A DNA stretch of 52,534 nt. It comes from an uncultured Nitrospira sp. GTDB lineage: Bacteria; Nitrospirota; Nitrospiria; Nitrospirales; Nitrospiraceae. The notes under the pieces were generated by a model that made no database searches, was not told the DNA's origin, and saw only the letters and a list, made by a program, of their open reading frames with translations. Positions 8,958-17,105 of the stretch are shown piece after piece. A program made the position numbers and the translations under genes. The stretch is from positions 1 to 52,534 of the forward strand of contig CAMLHQ010000016.1 in the NCBI GenBank assembly GCA_946479785.1. Reading direction: 5' to 3'. Numbering within the stretch: position 1 is the first letter of the stretch; every line of letters starts with the position of its first letter.

Positions 8958-9500
8958 TTATTGCAGTGGCCTGCTGTGACCTCCCTCGTCATAACAAACA
9001 GCGGAGCCGGGGCCCGATTCCACGACTATCGGGTCTAACTCCATCAATACGGCGTCTTCCACGGGATTGTGGTAATACTTCGGCCTCACGGCTGTCTGAT
9101 GAAATCCGAGTCCTTGATAGAGTGTTTGTGCGGCGCGGTTGGACGCACGCACTTCGAGCACGGCGCGATGGGCAGATTGGGAGAGTCCCGTCTCTAATGC
9201 GGCCGCGACCAGGGATCTGGCAATCCCCCGATGCCGCATCGACTCGATGACCGCCAGGTTCATCAGCCGGACTTCCTCAAAAACGATCCAATAACAGAGA
9301 TACCCGACAATCGACTCTGGGGACCCTTCAGCTTCCCCTCCCTGCTTCGCCAACAGGAAATGGGCGAATGGGTTGCCACTAAGCTCCCCTTCTAGCATTT
9401 TGCGCGTCCAGGGGGCCGAGAAGCAAGCTTCTTCTATCTTCAAAATGTGGGGGAGAGATTCAGGAGTCGCCGGTACAATGGTCCACGCACCACTGGTCAT
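8958..9500 (-). CDS. rimI: [Ribosomal protein bS18]-alanine N-acetyltransferase
   Basis: 180 residues from the ATG at 9500, which overlaps the tsaB stop as ATGA. The open frame continues upstream, but that part is only a shadow of tsaB. It has the GNAT fold: ILKIEEACFSAPWT near the N-terminus is typical of RimI, followed by the acetyl-CoA loop RHRGIARSL (Q/R-x-x-G-x-G/A) and LEVRASNRAAQTLYQGLGF. RimI acetylates the N-terminal alanine of ribosomal protein S18. Pairing with tsaB is a widespread arrangement and supports the call. Confidence 0.9.
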   Translation of the reverse strand: MTSGAWTIVPATPESLPHILKIEEACFSAPWTRKMLEGELSGNPFAHFLLAKQGGEAEGSPESIVGYLCYWIVFEEVRLMNLAVIESMRHRGIARSLVAAALETGLSQSAHRAVLEVRASNRAAQTLYQGLGFHQTAVRPKYYHNPVEDAVLMELDPIVVESGPGSAVCYDEGGHSRPLQ

Positions 9501-10282
9501 GCCTTCCGCCTCAGGCGAGCCCCCAATAGGGCCATGCGATTCTTGAGTTTTCGCGCCACCTTCTCTTGCCGCCTTGCTACCGGGGAGACTCCCCCAGACT
9601 GTTCGTATCTCAGCTCTGCCTCGGGGCGCTGTATATAAAGGGGACTGACACCGAGCCCCGCCCGCTCTCCCCGTTTGAGCCGCACCATACCGGCGAGACC
9701 GATAGAGACCGCGGAAGCTCTGATGTGCTCTGTTGTCTCTATGATCATTACCATAGGTCCCATCGCAGCTTTGATCGCCTCCTGTTCCATCTCCCATCCT
9801 TCTCCATACAGCATGAGTGATCCGCTCAGTTGCTTCCCCAATGTCTGAGGAGTTCCGACCTGTTCCGGAACAAGCCGTTCGAGGCGATCGTGGCCCGTCC
9901 ATTGGAAAAGAGCCCAGTAGAGTTCGCCTCGTCGGCTATTCAACACCGGACAGAGTGCCAGCGAAGCTCCACGCAGATTCCACGCCATCCCTTCCAGTGT
10001 GGGCACAACCGCCAGAGGTAATTGGGTGACCGTACGAAATCCCAGTATCGTCGACAGCCCAACCCGCAGTCCGGTAAAGGAGCCAGGGCCTATGGAGACA
10101 ACGAGTCCATCGAGTCTTGCGGGAGCAAGACCGGTTTCTGAGAATAATCGATCGATGCTCGTCAACAACAGCCTGCCTTGGGATCCGGCAGCTTCTTGAT
10201 CGCAGCGGGCCAACACCCGCTCGCCATCGAGAATCGCGACGCTTTGCCACGATGTGGCTGTTTCGACTGCAAGGATTTTCAT
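9497..10282 (-). CDS. tsaB: tRNA threonylcarbamoyladenosine biosynthesis protein TsaB
   Basis: 261 residues. The N-terminus MKILAVETATSWQSVAI is the ASKHA-fold phosphate-1 strand, and SIGPGSFTGLRVGL is the TsaB (YeaZ) hallmark. TsaB scaffolds TsaD and TsaE in making the t6A modification at position 37 of ANN-decoding tRNAs. The C-terminal tail (about 225-261) is basic and longer than in many homologues (ARKLKNRMALLGARLRRKA). It lies 44 bases after the DUF4292 lipoprotein gene and overlaps rimI by 4 bases. Confidence 0.92.
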   Translation of the reverse strand: MKILAVETATSWQSVAILDGERVLARCDQEAAGSQGRLLLTSIDRLFSETGLAPARLDGLVVSIGPGSFTGLRVGLSTILGFRTVTQLPLAVVPTLEGMAWNLRGASLALCPVLNSRRGELYWALFQWTGHDRLERLVPEQVGTPQTLGKQLSGSLMLYGEGWEMEQEAIKAAMGPMVMIIETTEHIRASAVSIGLAGMVRLKRGERAGLGVSPLYIQRPEAELRYEQSGGVSPVARRQEKVARKLKNRMALLGARLRRKA

Positions 10283-10326
10283 CGTAATCTGCAGGTGTGC
10301 AAATAAGCCGCTGGTTCAACAGCCTG

Positions 10327-11157
10327 CTAGCCCTGAGCCAGTTCACTTGGCTTCAGGATGGCGTTCGGAATCAATTCATGAAAGGTCACCTGCACGCTCC
10401 CCTGTCCTCTCCCATCCTCCAACGAGATTTTGAATGGGCGCAGCAAGCGTTCATTGGCCACAACGGAGGCGCCAACCACTTCACCAACCTCGCGAAAATC
10501 CTCGTACTGAATAGTCGCATCGACGTCACCGATATCCGTCAACCGATCTTCCTTCACTACCAGTAAGGTCTGCCGATCGAACCACAAACGGCGATGGATC
10601 GCTTGCGCGCCGTTGTTCGATGGGCCAGATACGTCGAGCCGGTAGCGATCTCCCTCTTCAATCAGCTTCGCCGTTTCGTTCGTGGCGACCGTGCTGGTCC
10701 CCAACACCCCTCCCATTGCCCAGACACTCAATTGAAAGGGTCGAGCGAGCTTGCCCATCTCGCTCATGTCTGACGAGCTTCCGGACAACACGCGCCCCAT
10801 GGTTGGCAAACGAAGGGTGAACTGGTCGTCGGCCTGTAAGAACTCAAACAGTTCGCTGCCGATCGGGGTAAAGCCTCGCATCCGGATAGCATTGGGGCGG
10901 CGATAATAGACCGCTCCTTCCATACGCGTGGCGATCGGAATCATGCCCCCTCGCACCTTTGCGCTGAACAACCCCTTCATCGTCTGGACCGCTGCCTCAC
11001 GCTGACGCAGCAGAGCCGTCAGTTCCTCCACGGTCGCCTGCTTCAGCTGCCCTTCCTCTCGCGGTGGCGCGGTCGTACAACCGGCAACGAGAAAGCATAG
11101 AAAGGTAATGAGTAATGCGCGACGAGATGGCTTGAGGTTTCTATGCCAGGACGACAT
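10327..11157 (-). CDS. DUF4292 outer-membrane lipoprotein (LolA/LolB-like fold)
   Basis: 276 residues from the ATG at 11157, 17 bases inside the end of radA; the upstream extension is radA shadow. The signal peptide ends at lipobox LVAGC (Cys27). The mature part has TVEELTALLRQREAAVQTMKGLFSAKV, then beta strands such as EGAVYYRRPNAIRMRGFTPIGSELFEF. This is the pattern of DUF4292, a family with a LolB-like half-barrel that probably handles lipids or lipoproteins at the envelope. The exact role is unknown. Overlap with radA implies one transcript. Confidence 0.8.
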   Translation of the reverse strand: MSSWHRNLKPSRRALLITFLCFLVAGCTTAPPREEGQLKQATVEELTALLRQREAAVQTMKGLFSAKVRGGMIPIATRMEGAVYYRRPNAIRMRGFTPIGSELFEFLQADDQFTLRLPTMGRVLSGSSSDMSEMGKLARPFQLSVWAMGGVLGTSTVATNETAKLIEEGDRYRLDVSGPSNNGAQAIHRRLWFDRQTLLVVKEDRLTDIGDVDATIQYEDFREVGEVVGASVVANERLLRPFKISLEDGRGQGSVQVTFHELIPNAILKPSELAQG

Positions 11158-12502
11158 CCAGCGCTTCCCCCACTTCGTTGATCCCAACCAGTTCAATCCC
11201 GTCAACAGCTTCGAGCTTCGCCAGATTCCGCTCCGGCAAGAGACAGCGCTTAAATCCCATCTTAGCGGCTTCGCGAATCCGCAACTCCGCCTGGCTGATC
11301 GCGCGGACCTCTCCGCCGAGCCCGACTTCGCCCAGGACGAGTAACCCAGATTCGACGGGCACTTCGCGCAAGCTTGAGGTGACCGCCGCAACAATGCCCA
11401 GATCGATCGCCGGTTCATCGATGTGCATGCCACCGACCACATTCACATAGACATCTTGTCCGGACAGATGCATCCCCAGCCGCTTTTCCATCACCGCCAG
11501 CAAGAGCGAGACACGATTCAACTCCACGCCGTTCGCCATACGTTTCGGCATCGCATAGCTCGTCGACGACACGAGCGCCTGCAACTCGACCAGGATGGGC
11601 CGCGATCCTTCTAAGCTCGACACCACCACCGAACCGGTACTGCGCTGAGGCCGTTCGGCCAGAAACAGCTCGGAGGGATTGGCCACTTCCTCTAAACCGC
11701 AGTCTTTCATCTCAAATACGCCGATTTCGTTCGTCGAACCGAATCGATTTTTCACCGCGCGCAGAATCCGATAGCTGTGGCCCTTGTCACCCTCGAAGTA
11801 GAGCACTGTATCGACGATGTGTTCGAGCAAGCGCGGGCCTGCGATGGCCCCTTCTTTGGTCACATGACCGATAATGAATACCGGCACGCCGGCTCGCTTG
11901 GCAAACCACATGAGCTGCCCGGCGACCTCCTGCACCTGGCTGATGCTACCTGGCGCAGACGTAATCTGTTCCGTATAAACCGTTTGAATGGAATCCACGA
12001 CTACGGCGGCCGGCTGGATTTCCTGTACGGCTTTCAGAATTTGCTCAAGAGATGTTTCGGCAAGGATCAGCAGATTCGGGTGCTCAACGCCAAGCCGCTG
12101 TCCGCGCATCTTGATCTGACGCGGCGATTCCTCACCTGACACATAGAGCACCGGTTGTTCCTTTGAGGCCAACCGAGGCAACGCCTGCAGCAGCAGCGTC
12201 GTTTTCCCAATGCCGGGATCCCCACCAATAAGGATGACGGCGCCGGGAATCACACCCCCGCCCAGCACTCGGTCAAATTCGCTGATTCTCGTGAGTTGTC
12301 GATCCTCGCCGATAACCTCGATCTCGGCAATCGGCGTGGCCTTGGCCTGTCCCGACTTCATCGCCACAGGTCGTCCCTTGCCGGTCGGCGCTTGCCGCTC
12401 TTCTTTCATGGTATTCCAGCCGCCGCAATCAGGACAGCGTCCAAGCCACCGGGGTGATTGATGCCCGCATGCTTGGCAGGAAAAAACAGTCTTGGCTTTC
12501 AT
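11141..12502 (-). CDS. radA: DNA repair protein RadA
   Basis: 453 residues, the normal length. It has an N-terminal C4 zinc finger (C9, C12, C23, C26), a RecA-like ATPase with Walker A GGDPGIGKTT, the RadA-specific KNRFG motif, and a C-terminal Lon-like domain (MHLSGQDVYVNVVGG). RadA drives branch migration of recombination intermediates. A possible -10 (TATTAT on the minus strand, 12541-12546) lies 40 bases before the start, but its -35 is poor. It is followed by the overlapping lipoprotein gene. Confidence 0.96.
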   Translation of the reverse strand: MKAKTVFSCQACGHQSPRWLGRCPDCGGWNTMKEERQAPTGKGRPVAMKSGQAKATPIAEIEVIGEDRQLTRISEFDRVLGGGVIPGAVILIGGDPGIGKTTLLLQALPRLASKEQPVLYVSGEESPRQIKMRGQRLGVEHPNLLILAETSLEQILKAVQEIQPAAVVVDSIQTVYTEQITSAPGSISQVQEVAGQLMWFAKRAGVPVFIIGHVTKEGAIAGPRLLEHIVDTVLYFEGDKGHSYRILRAVKNRFGSTNEIGVFEMKDCGLEEVANPSELFLAERPQRSTGSVVVSSLEGSRPILVELQALVSSTSYAMPKRMANGVELNRVSLLLAVMEKRLGMHLSGQDVYVNVVGGMHIDEPAIDLGIVAAVTSSLREVPVESGLLVLGEVGLGGEVRAISQAELRIREAAKMGFKRCLLPERNLAKLEAVDGIELVGINEVGEALDVVLA

Positions 12503-12589
12503 GATCCCCGTACCTTAGCAGAACGTTATGTCGCCCCTTTATAATAAGGAAGGATCTCAGGAAAGGGTAGTCCGAAGTGGCAACGCCCT

Positions 12590-13459
12590 CTACAACTTCT
12601 TCCGCACTTCTTTCCAGTTTTTTGCCACCTTGGCTTTCCGAGGTGCGTCGCCTTTGGCGGGCTCCGGGACCATCACCGCTTCAAGGCGACGCCGAAGAAA
12701 TGCTTCGACAAATGCCTTAGAGCGACCGATTCCCGTTTTAATCGTCTTCCAGCCGGCCACATGCAGCTCATCGATCGTCGTTCCCAACGCATCCTCACCA
12801 GGCGGGATCACCAACACCAAGCCGGGAGGAAACTTGTGACTTTTCAGCCACTCCCTCATCTCCACACTTGCCTCAAAACCGTCCGCCCCTGGCGGCACCG
12901 GCACGATGTAGATCGCGCCATAATAGAATTTGGTGAGCTTGCCGAGTTCATCGGCCGCATCCGGAATCGGCTTTAATTCCGGCTGAATTTTTGGACCAAG
13001 TCCGGGCAACGGCCCCCTTGAAAGATCTTCATCCATCAACGACGCCATTTCCACTACGAGAATGGGATTACGCCTCTCCCAAACCACCAGATTGGCCTCC
13101 CCCTCTGACGCGGCCACTCGGGGACTGTTTCCGACTCGCACGCGAATCGACGTAATGCCCCTGGCCTTGGGAATGTATGACAGGAATGCTCTGCCATCTC
13201 CGCCGGTCATGGCAGTGGCGACTACCACGCCATTGATCATCAACTCAACCGGCTCTCCGCCAAGTGCCGAATCTTTGAGCAGGCCCTTTGTGACCAGTTT
13301 CGCTTCCACAACGGCCTGTTGATTGAGTGCTGCAAGGCTATCCTTAACGAGAAGTGTGGCCGTGGCCTTTTCTGCAGCGACGGTTGAGGCGGCAGCAAGA
13401 ACAACAGTCGGTAGCCAGAGGAAGCAGGTTCTGCAGATTATGCGGTGCCAGGACTGCAT
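12590..13459 (-). CDS. Secreted protein: Ig-like domain plus degenerate HAD-like domain
   Basis: 289 residues from the ATG at 13459; a TTG at 13474 is also possible, and neither has a good ribosome site. The signal peptide ends near TVAAEK. Residues about 35-130 look like an Ig-like beta sandwich (GGEPVELMINGVVVATAMTG and GDGRAFLSYIPKARG). Residues about 135-270 resemble the LNS2/APP1-type HAD fold: NPILVVEMASLMD sits where the catalytic DxDxT would be, followed by IYIVPVP, WLKSHKFPPGLVL and KTGIGRSKAFVEAF. The DxD acids are not conserved, so catalysis is doubtful. The fold call is inference. It precedes radA by 87 bases. Confidence 0.55.
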   Translation of the reverse strand: MQSWHRIICRTCFLWLPTVVLAAASTVAAEKATATLLVKDSLAALNQQAVVEAKLVTKGLLKDSALGGEPVELMINGVVVATAMTGGDGRAFLSYIPKARGITSIRVRVGNSPRVAASEGEANLVVWERRNPILVVEMASLMDEDLSRGPLPGLGPKIQPELKPIPDAADELGKLTKFYYGAIYIVPVPPGADGFEASVEMREWLKSHKFPPGLVLVIPPGEDALGTTIDELHVAGWKTIKTGIGRSKAFVEAFLRRRLEAVMVPEPAKGDAPRKAKVAKNWKEVRKKL

Positions 13460-13569
13460 GGACTGGTGCTTCAAGGAGGAGCTTTGCTTACTGCGGCCTC
13501 ACTCGCGGATGGCGCGTCTCGGCGCGCCGCGGTTGGGTGCGTGAGACCGTTGGCCTTTTTCGCGGTCTG

Positions 13570-14037
13570 CTAGCCTCGTAAGGCCGTCAAGACTTCATCG
13601 ACGTGCCCGTCAACTTTGACCTTTCGGAAGACGGCCTTGAGCTTGCCGTCCGGATCAATCACGAACGTGCTGCGCTCGATGCCCCAATATTTCTTGCCGT
13701 ACATGTTTTTCTCTTTGTAGACCCCGTAGGCCTTGGAGACGGCGGCATCTTCATCGCTCAGCAATGGGAAGGGTAACCCGAACTTCTTGGTGAATTTCTG
13801 ATGCGACTCCTTGTCATCCAGGCTTACGCCGAGAATCACGCCTCCGGCCCGGAGGATTTGGGATTCTACATCCCGAAAGTCGCAGGACTCCTTGGTGCAG
13901 CCGGGCGTGTCGTCTTTCGGATAGAAGTACAATACGATCTGCTTGCCCCTGAAGCTTTTCAACGTCACCGGCTTGCCGTGTTGGTCGGGCAGTGAAAGCT
14001 CCGGCGCCTTGTCTCCAACCGCGATGTCCTTGCCCAT
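13570..14037 (-). CDS. bcp: Thioredoxin-dependent peroxiredoxin Bcp
   Basis: 155 residues, usual for Bcp/PrxQ. The peroxidatic Cys47 and resolving Cys52 lie in DTPGCTKESCDF, giving the atypical 2-Cys spacing of this family. LYFYPKDDTPGCT and RSTFVIDPDGK are further hallmarks. It reduces hydrogen peroxide and organic hydroperoxides with electrons from thioredoxin; a thioredoxin gene lies at 29.5 kb. An AAAGAGG ribosome site precedes the ATG. It follows the TPR lipoprotein gene by 24 bases. Confidence 0.95.
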   Translation of the reverse strand: MGKDIAVGDKAPELSLPDQHGKPVTLKSFRGKQIVLYFYPKDDTPGCTKESCDFRDVESQILRAGGVILGVSLDDKESHQKFTKKFGLPFPLLSDEDAAVSKAYGVYKEKNMYGKKYWGIERSTFVIDPDGKLKAVFRKVKVDGHVDEVLTALRG

Positions 14038-14061
14038 GGATAAACCTCTTTCAAAGCAATT

Positions 14062-14499
14062 TTAACGAGGGCCGCCGCCGAACGTCGGACGAGACGTTGT
14101 CGTCCGATGTTCCTTGGTCACCTTTTCTGTCTGTGGATTTCCATACTGATGGAGCGCGGGTGAATCCCAAATCGTTTTATCGCCGGGAGCCAGATTGGCC
14201 GCCTCCATGAAATGCTGCCGCGCTTCTTCCGTATCACCCAAAGAATAGAGGGCAAGGGCATAATTGTAGTGTGCCTGGCCCGATTCTGGAGCCGCTGTAA
14301 CAGCCTGGGAAAAAAAGTTTTTCGCATCTTCGAACTGTCGGCCTTGATAGGCCTGGGTTCCCTGCTCGGTCAAGGTGACAGCTTGCGGCTTTACACCGGA
14401 CTCCAAGGCCAAGGGAACAAGCGGCTTCGCTTTGTTCTTCGAGCAGGCGACCACGCCGATCAACAGCAAGAACGCTGCGATGACAGATAAGTATTTCAT
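14062..14499 (-). CDS. TPR lipoprotein
   Basis: 145 residues from the ATG at 14499, set by GGAGGAG 5 bases upstream. The signal peptide ends at a lipobox IGVVAC (Cys19). The mature part has two to three TPR-like helical pairs (about 45-115): EQGTQAYQGRQFEDAKNFF, QAHYNYALALYSLGDTEEA and HFMEAANLAPGD. The C-terminal 30 residues are polar and probably disordered. It is likely an envelope adaptor protein. It lies between a DUF507 gene and bcp on the same strand. Confidence 0.75.
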   Translation of the reverse strand: MKYLSVIAAFLLLIGVVACSKNKAKPLVPLALESGVKPQAVTLTEQGTQAYQGRQFEDAKNFFSQAVTAAPESGQAHYNYALALYSLGDTEEARQHFMEAANLAPGDKTIWDSPALHQYGNPQTEKVTKEHRTTTSRPTFGGGPR

Positions 14500-14524
14500 C
14501 GTCTCCTCCAATACTTCAACGCTC

Positions 14525-14800
14525 TTACCCTTTGACGTGCTTTCGGGTTTCTTCTTCGAACGTCTTTCGATACAACACATCCCACTCCGGACTCCCCTCG
14601 ACAATACCACGCGAGTAGGAGCCCAGCTTGGCTCGGACCTTCCGGTCGATTTCTTCTTCCTGAGCCAGCTCGCTCGCTAGCACCCGCTTGATGTCCTTCA
14701 AAATCCGTCCATCGTCATTCTTCACCTCCACCAACGGGCTTTTCTTCACCGCCTGCAGAATGACATGCGACAGATGGCTGACCTTGTCTTCGCTCAGCAT
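14525..14800 (-). CDS. DUF507 family protein (copy B)
   Basis: 91 residues. It starts LSEDKVSHLSHVILQAV and ends with a segment matching the DUF507 end pattern (RGIVEGSPEWDVLYRKTF). DUF507 proteins are short all-helical proteins of unknown function, often found as two adjacent genes. This one is paralogous to the gene just upstream at 14872. The similarity is in layout (LS.(D/E).V.H, a central E-rich helix, then a Y/W-containing end) rather than high identity. It ends 25 bases before the TPR lipoprotein start. Confidence 0.75.
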   Translation of the reverse strand: MLSEDKVSHLSHVILQAVKKSPLVEVKNDDGRILKDIKRVLASELAQEEEIDRKVRAKLGSYSRGIVEGSPEWDVLYRKTFEEETRKHVKG

Positions 14801-14871
14801 GATCCAACTACGTCAATGGCCACTACGACTTGCTCGTTTTCGACAATTGACTAATGTCCGAGCTATGACCT

Positions 14872-15153
14872 CTAGAGAATGATCCCACGCTCGCGGACCA
14901 GTTTCTGTTTAATCATGGTAAACATCTTCTGATAATCAACTTGTCCGCTTTCGATTTGCCGCTCATAAGCCTTGAGAAGCTGACGGACCTCGGCGTTCAA
15001 CCGGTCTTCGATCGACAATTCTTCGGTCACGACATGGTCGAGAGCCTCCACCAGCGCCTTGTGCTGGCCTGTCAGTTCGACATGCCCTTCGTGGACCAAC
15101 CGCTCGGCCAGGGTCTCGGACATGTGCTTCACCCGTTCCTTGGACAGACGCAT
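14872..15153 (-). CDS. DUF507 family protein (copy A)
   Basis: 93 residues. The start MRLSKERVKHMSETLAERL and the end (VDYQKMFTMIKQKLVRERGIIL) match the DUF507 pattern well, better than its neighbour. It is all-helical and charged, with no membrane segment. It starts 3 bases after the stop of the cyclophilin-like gene, so translation is probably coupled. The family has no established function. Confidence 0.8.
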   Translation of the reverse strand: MRLSKERVKHMSETLAERLVHEGHVELTGQHKALVEALDHVVTEELSIEDRLNAEVRQLLKAYERQIESGQVDYQKMFTMIKQKLVRERGIIL

Positions 15154-15156
15154 TCC

Positions 15157-15540
15157 TCACATCCGCTCAATCCGAATGACCGGTGCTTCCATCACGCGCC
15201 GGAACACTGTGGCATCTCCGACGATACGGCCGATCACATTGACGCGATCCGCCGGCACAGGGTCGGGCCCCATACTCATCGGCGTGCGACCGAAAAAAAT
15301 TGCCAGCACTTGCCCTGCCCCCCAAAAGGCGACGTCGCCGACCTTGACTTGATTCGTGGCGGTTTCCCGATAATCTTTTACGCCGTCGAGCTTGAAGTAA
15401 AACTCCTCTCCCCACGTATTGACCGGTGCCTCCACCGGCAACACGGCGTAGACTTCCTGGGCGGTCTTCGTGCTTTTCAGCTCCGCTTCGACGTGGACAG
15501 CCCCTACCGTGATGCGAATTTTCTTTCCTGGATCGGCCAT
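15157..15540 (-). CDS. Cyclophilin-like fold protein (TM1367/DUF369-like)
   Basis: 127 residues from the ATG at 15540; a second ATG at 15561 is possible. The sequence KKIRITVGAVHVEAEL, WGEEFYFKL, VGDVAFWGAGQVLAIFFGRTPMS and VNVIGRIVG matches the small cyclophilin-like family. That family shares the barrel of cyclophilins but not the active-site Arg/Phe pattern, so isomerase activity is not expected. The ligand is unknown. It leads a same-strand group with two DUF507 genes, a TPR lipoprotein and bcp. Confidence 0.75.
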   Translation of the reverse strand: MADPGKKIRITVGAVHVEAELKSTKTAQEVYAVLPVEAPVNTWGEEFYFKLDGVKDYRETATNQVKVGDVAFWGAGQVLAIFFGRTPMSMGPDPVPADRVNVIGRIVGDATVFRRVMEAPVIRIERM

Positions 15541-15619
15541 CCGGCTACGCTCTCTTTCCACAAGTCAAAGCGATTGAAAACCCGCGTCCGTCGCGGACTC
15601 TAGCTTGTTTAACCGGTGA

Positions 15620-16233
15620 AATCAAGGCTACAATCCCTTCGATCCCAGCATATCCTCGACGAGAAAAAGCTGGTATGATCAAACGGTTGCGACCGCACAA
15701 TCGCAACTTGCGGCAGGGCAGGCAGATTTCTTCGAGACGTGCCTCAAGAGCCGCGACTATTGCCACCTGTTCGAAACTTTTTGCCATTGTACGCTCTTTT
15801 TCGATATCGGAACGACGGACCTCTCCGCCCACGAAGGACTGGTCACGGTGGTTGGATTATGCCGCAACCGACGCATGAGACCCTCGTAGGGGAAAAGAAT
15901 TTAACTGAGGATCGTTTGCATGCCGAACTCGAACAGAGTGACCTGTTCGTGACATTTTTCGGCAGCAGCTTCGACATCACCTACTTGCAAAGGGCCTTTT
16001 CGCAGCCCAACTTCAGGAGTCCTCATTTCGCTTGGTATGTTGCCATACAACATCTGAGTCTGCAGGGTGGACTCATGGCCGTTGAGCGCGAGTTACAGAT
16101 CGACGTCGTCCACACGACACATCTTGAGCCGTTGGTCGAACTGCTTGATGAACGGATGATGGCGCGGAATCGGCCGCCGTCGATTGTCGTTGGCTTCCGG
16201 TCGCTCGGAACCAATGAAGCGGTGCTCCCATGA
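15620..16233 (+). pseudogene. Decayed RNase H-like (YprB type, RNase_H_2) exonuclease gene
   Basis: Two frames together rebuild one protein. Frame 1 (15620-15889, closed by TAG at 15887-15889) reads ...ADFFETCLKSRDY..LFETF then FFDIGTTDLSAHEGLVTVVGL. Frame 2 (from about 15880 to 16233) continues TLVGEKNLTEDR, FVTFFGSSFDITYLQ, LSLQGGLMAVERELQI and HLEPLVELL. This is the order of YprB-type RNase H-like proteins, whose usual motifs are DIETTGLS, TFNG.SFD.P, H.DL, GGLK..E and ...ED..HLEPL. Faults seen: an in-frame stop and missing N-terminus before 15620, a frameshift near 15880, the catalytic Glu of DIE changed to Gly, Asn of FNG to Phe, the Asp after SPHF to Ala, and about 45 residues missing before HLEPL. 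I infer a dead gene. Its end overlaps the PP2C start. Confidence 0.75.
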
Positions 16234-17039
16234 AGACAGGAGGTAGATGGCTCGGCTTCGGGCGAACGGAAACCGGGCATGTGCGCCAGTCCAATCAAGA
16301 CGTCTTCGCCGCCATCAATAGCTGCAATTTTTGGATTGTGGCCGATGGAATGGGCGGCCATTCGGCCGGCGATGTGGCGGCCCACACGGCTGTCAATGTG
16401 GCCACTCAAAAAGCTAAAGCCTTCGCGGTAAGCCAGGACCAAGCGTCACACTCCCCTGGTGGCCGGTTAGTGGAATGCATCAACGCCGCGAATCGTGCCA
16501 TCCATGAAAAAATTCGAGAAGACCCTTCGCTCAAAGGAATGGGCACTACTGTGGTCGCCATGACTATAACGCCGACTCCGACACCCGTGGCGCACATCGC
16601 CCACCTCGGCGATAGCCGTGCCTACCGCTTTCATGCAGGCGTTCTCACACAACTCACGCGCGATCATACATTGGTGGCCATGTTGCTTGAGCGCGGCTTG
16701 ATCACCGATGCCACCGCACGTGCCTACCCCGATCGGCAGGTATTGGCAAAAGGACTCGGCATGGGTTTGGACATGGAACCTGAATTGACTTCGACGCCTC
16801 TCAACCATGAAGACCTGCTGCTGCTCTGCAGCGACGGATTGACGAAAATGCTCGATGATGCCGACATTGTCCCGATTCTGTTACACGCTCAGAACAATCC
16901 CCGTCGTGCCTGTCACGATCTAGTCGAACAGGCCTTACAGCGCGGAGGAGAAGACAACGTCACCGTCATCGTCTGCGCCTATACGACATCGACGGAAGCC
17001 GGGAGCTTGGCCATTGACAAGACTCCGCCGGCCATGTAG
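16230..17039 (+). CDS. PP2C-family serine/threonine protein phosphatase
   Basis: 269 residues. Metal-binding signatures are present: RQSNQDVF (D24), WIVADGMGGHSAGDVA (D39, G40), HLGDSRAYRF, LLLCSDGLTKML and GGEDNVTVIV. It should dephosphorylate Ser/Thr phosphoproteins with Mn or Mg, in the cytoplasm. The start ATG overlaps the end of the upstream pseudogene (ATGA), so it may once have been co-translated with it; an AGGAGG at 16239-16244 lies inside the frame and serves no in-frame start. It is the first of two PP2C genes in the window; the other is in the kinase cluster at 42 kb. Confidence 0.9.
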   Translation: MKTGGRWLGFGRTETGHVRQSNQDVFAAINSCNFWIVADGMGGHSAGDVAAHTAVNVATQKAKAFAVSQDQASHSPGGRLVECINAANRAIHEKIREDPSLKGMGTTVVAMTITPTPTPVAHIAHLGDSRAYRFHAGVLTQLTRDHTLVAMLLERGLITDATARAYPDRQVLAKGLGMGLDMEPELTSTPLNHEDLLLLCSDGLTKMLDDADIVPILLHAQNNPRRACHDLVEQALQRGGEDNVTVIVCAYTTSTEAGSLAIDKTPPAM

Positions 17040-17105
17040 CCTCAGCCTCTAGCCACACGCTTCTTCTTGCAATAGATCTGCCTCATCGATCACCAGGGAT
17101 TCACG

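Noticed and set aside
8958..9902. Long version of the rimI frame (314 codons)
   Set aside because: The first 134 codons are a shadow of tsaB; the GNAT domain starts at the ATGA overlap at 9500.
10327..11442. Long version of the DUF4292 frame (371 codons)
   Set aside because: The first 95 codons are a shadow of radA; the signal peptide with lipobox begins at 11157.
15545..15832. Minus-strand open frame of 95 codons
   Set aside because: It overlaps the well-supported RNase H-like pseudogene on the plus strand, has no good ribosome site and no recognisable pattern.
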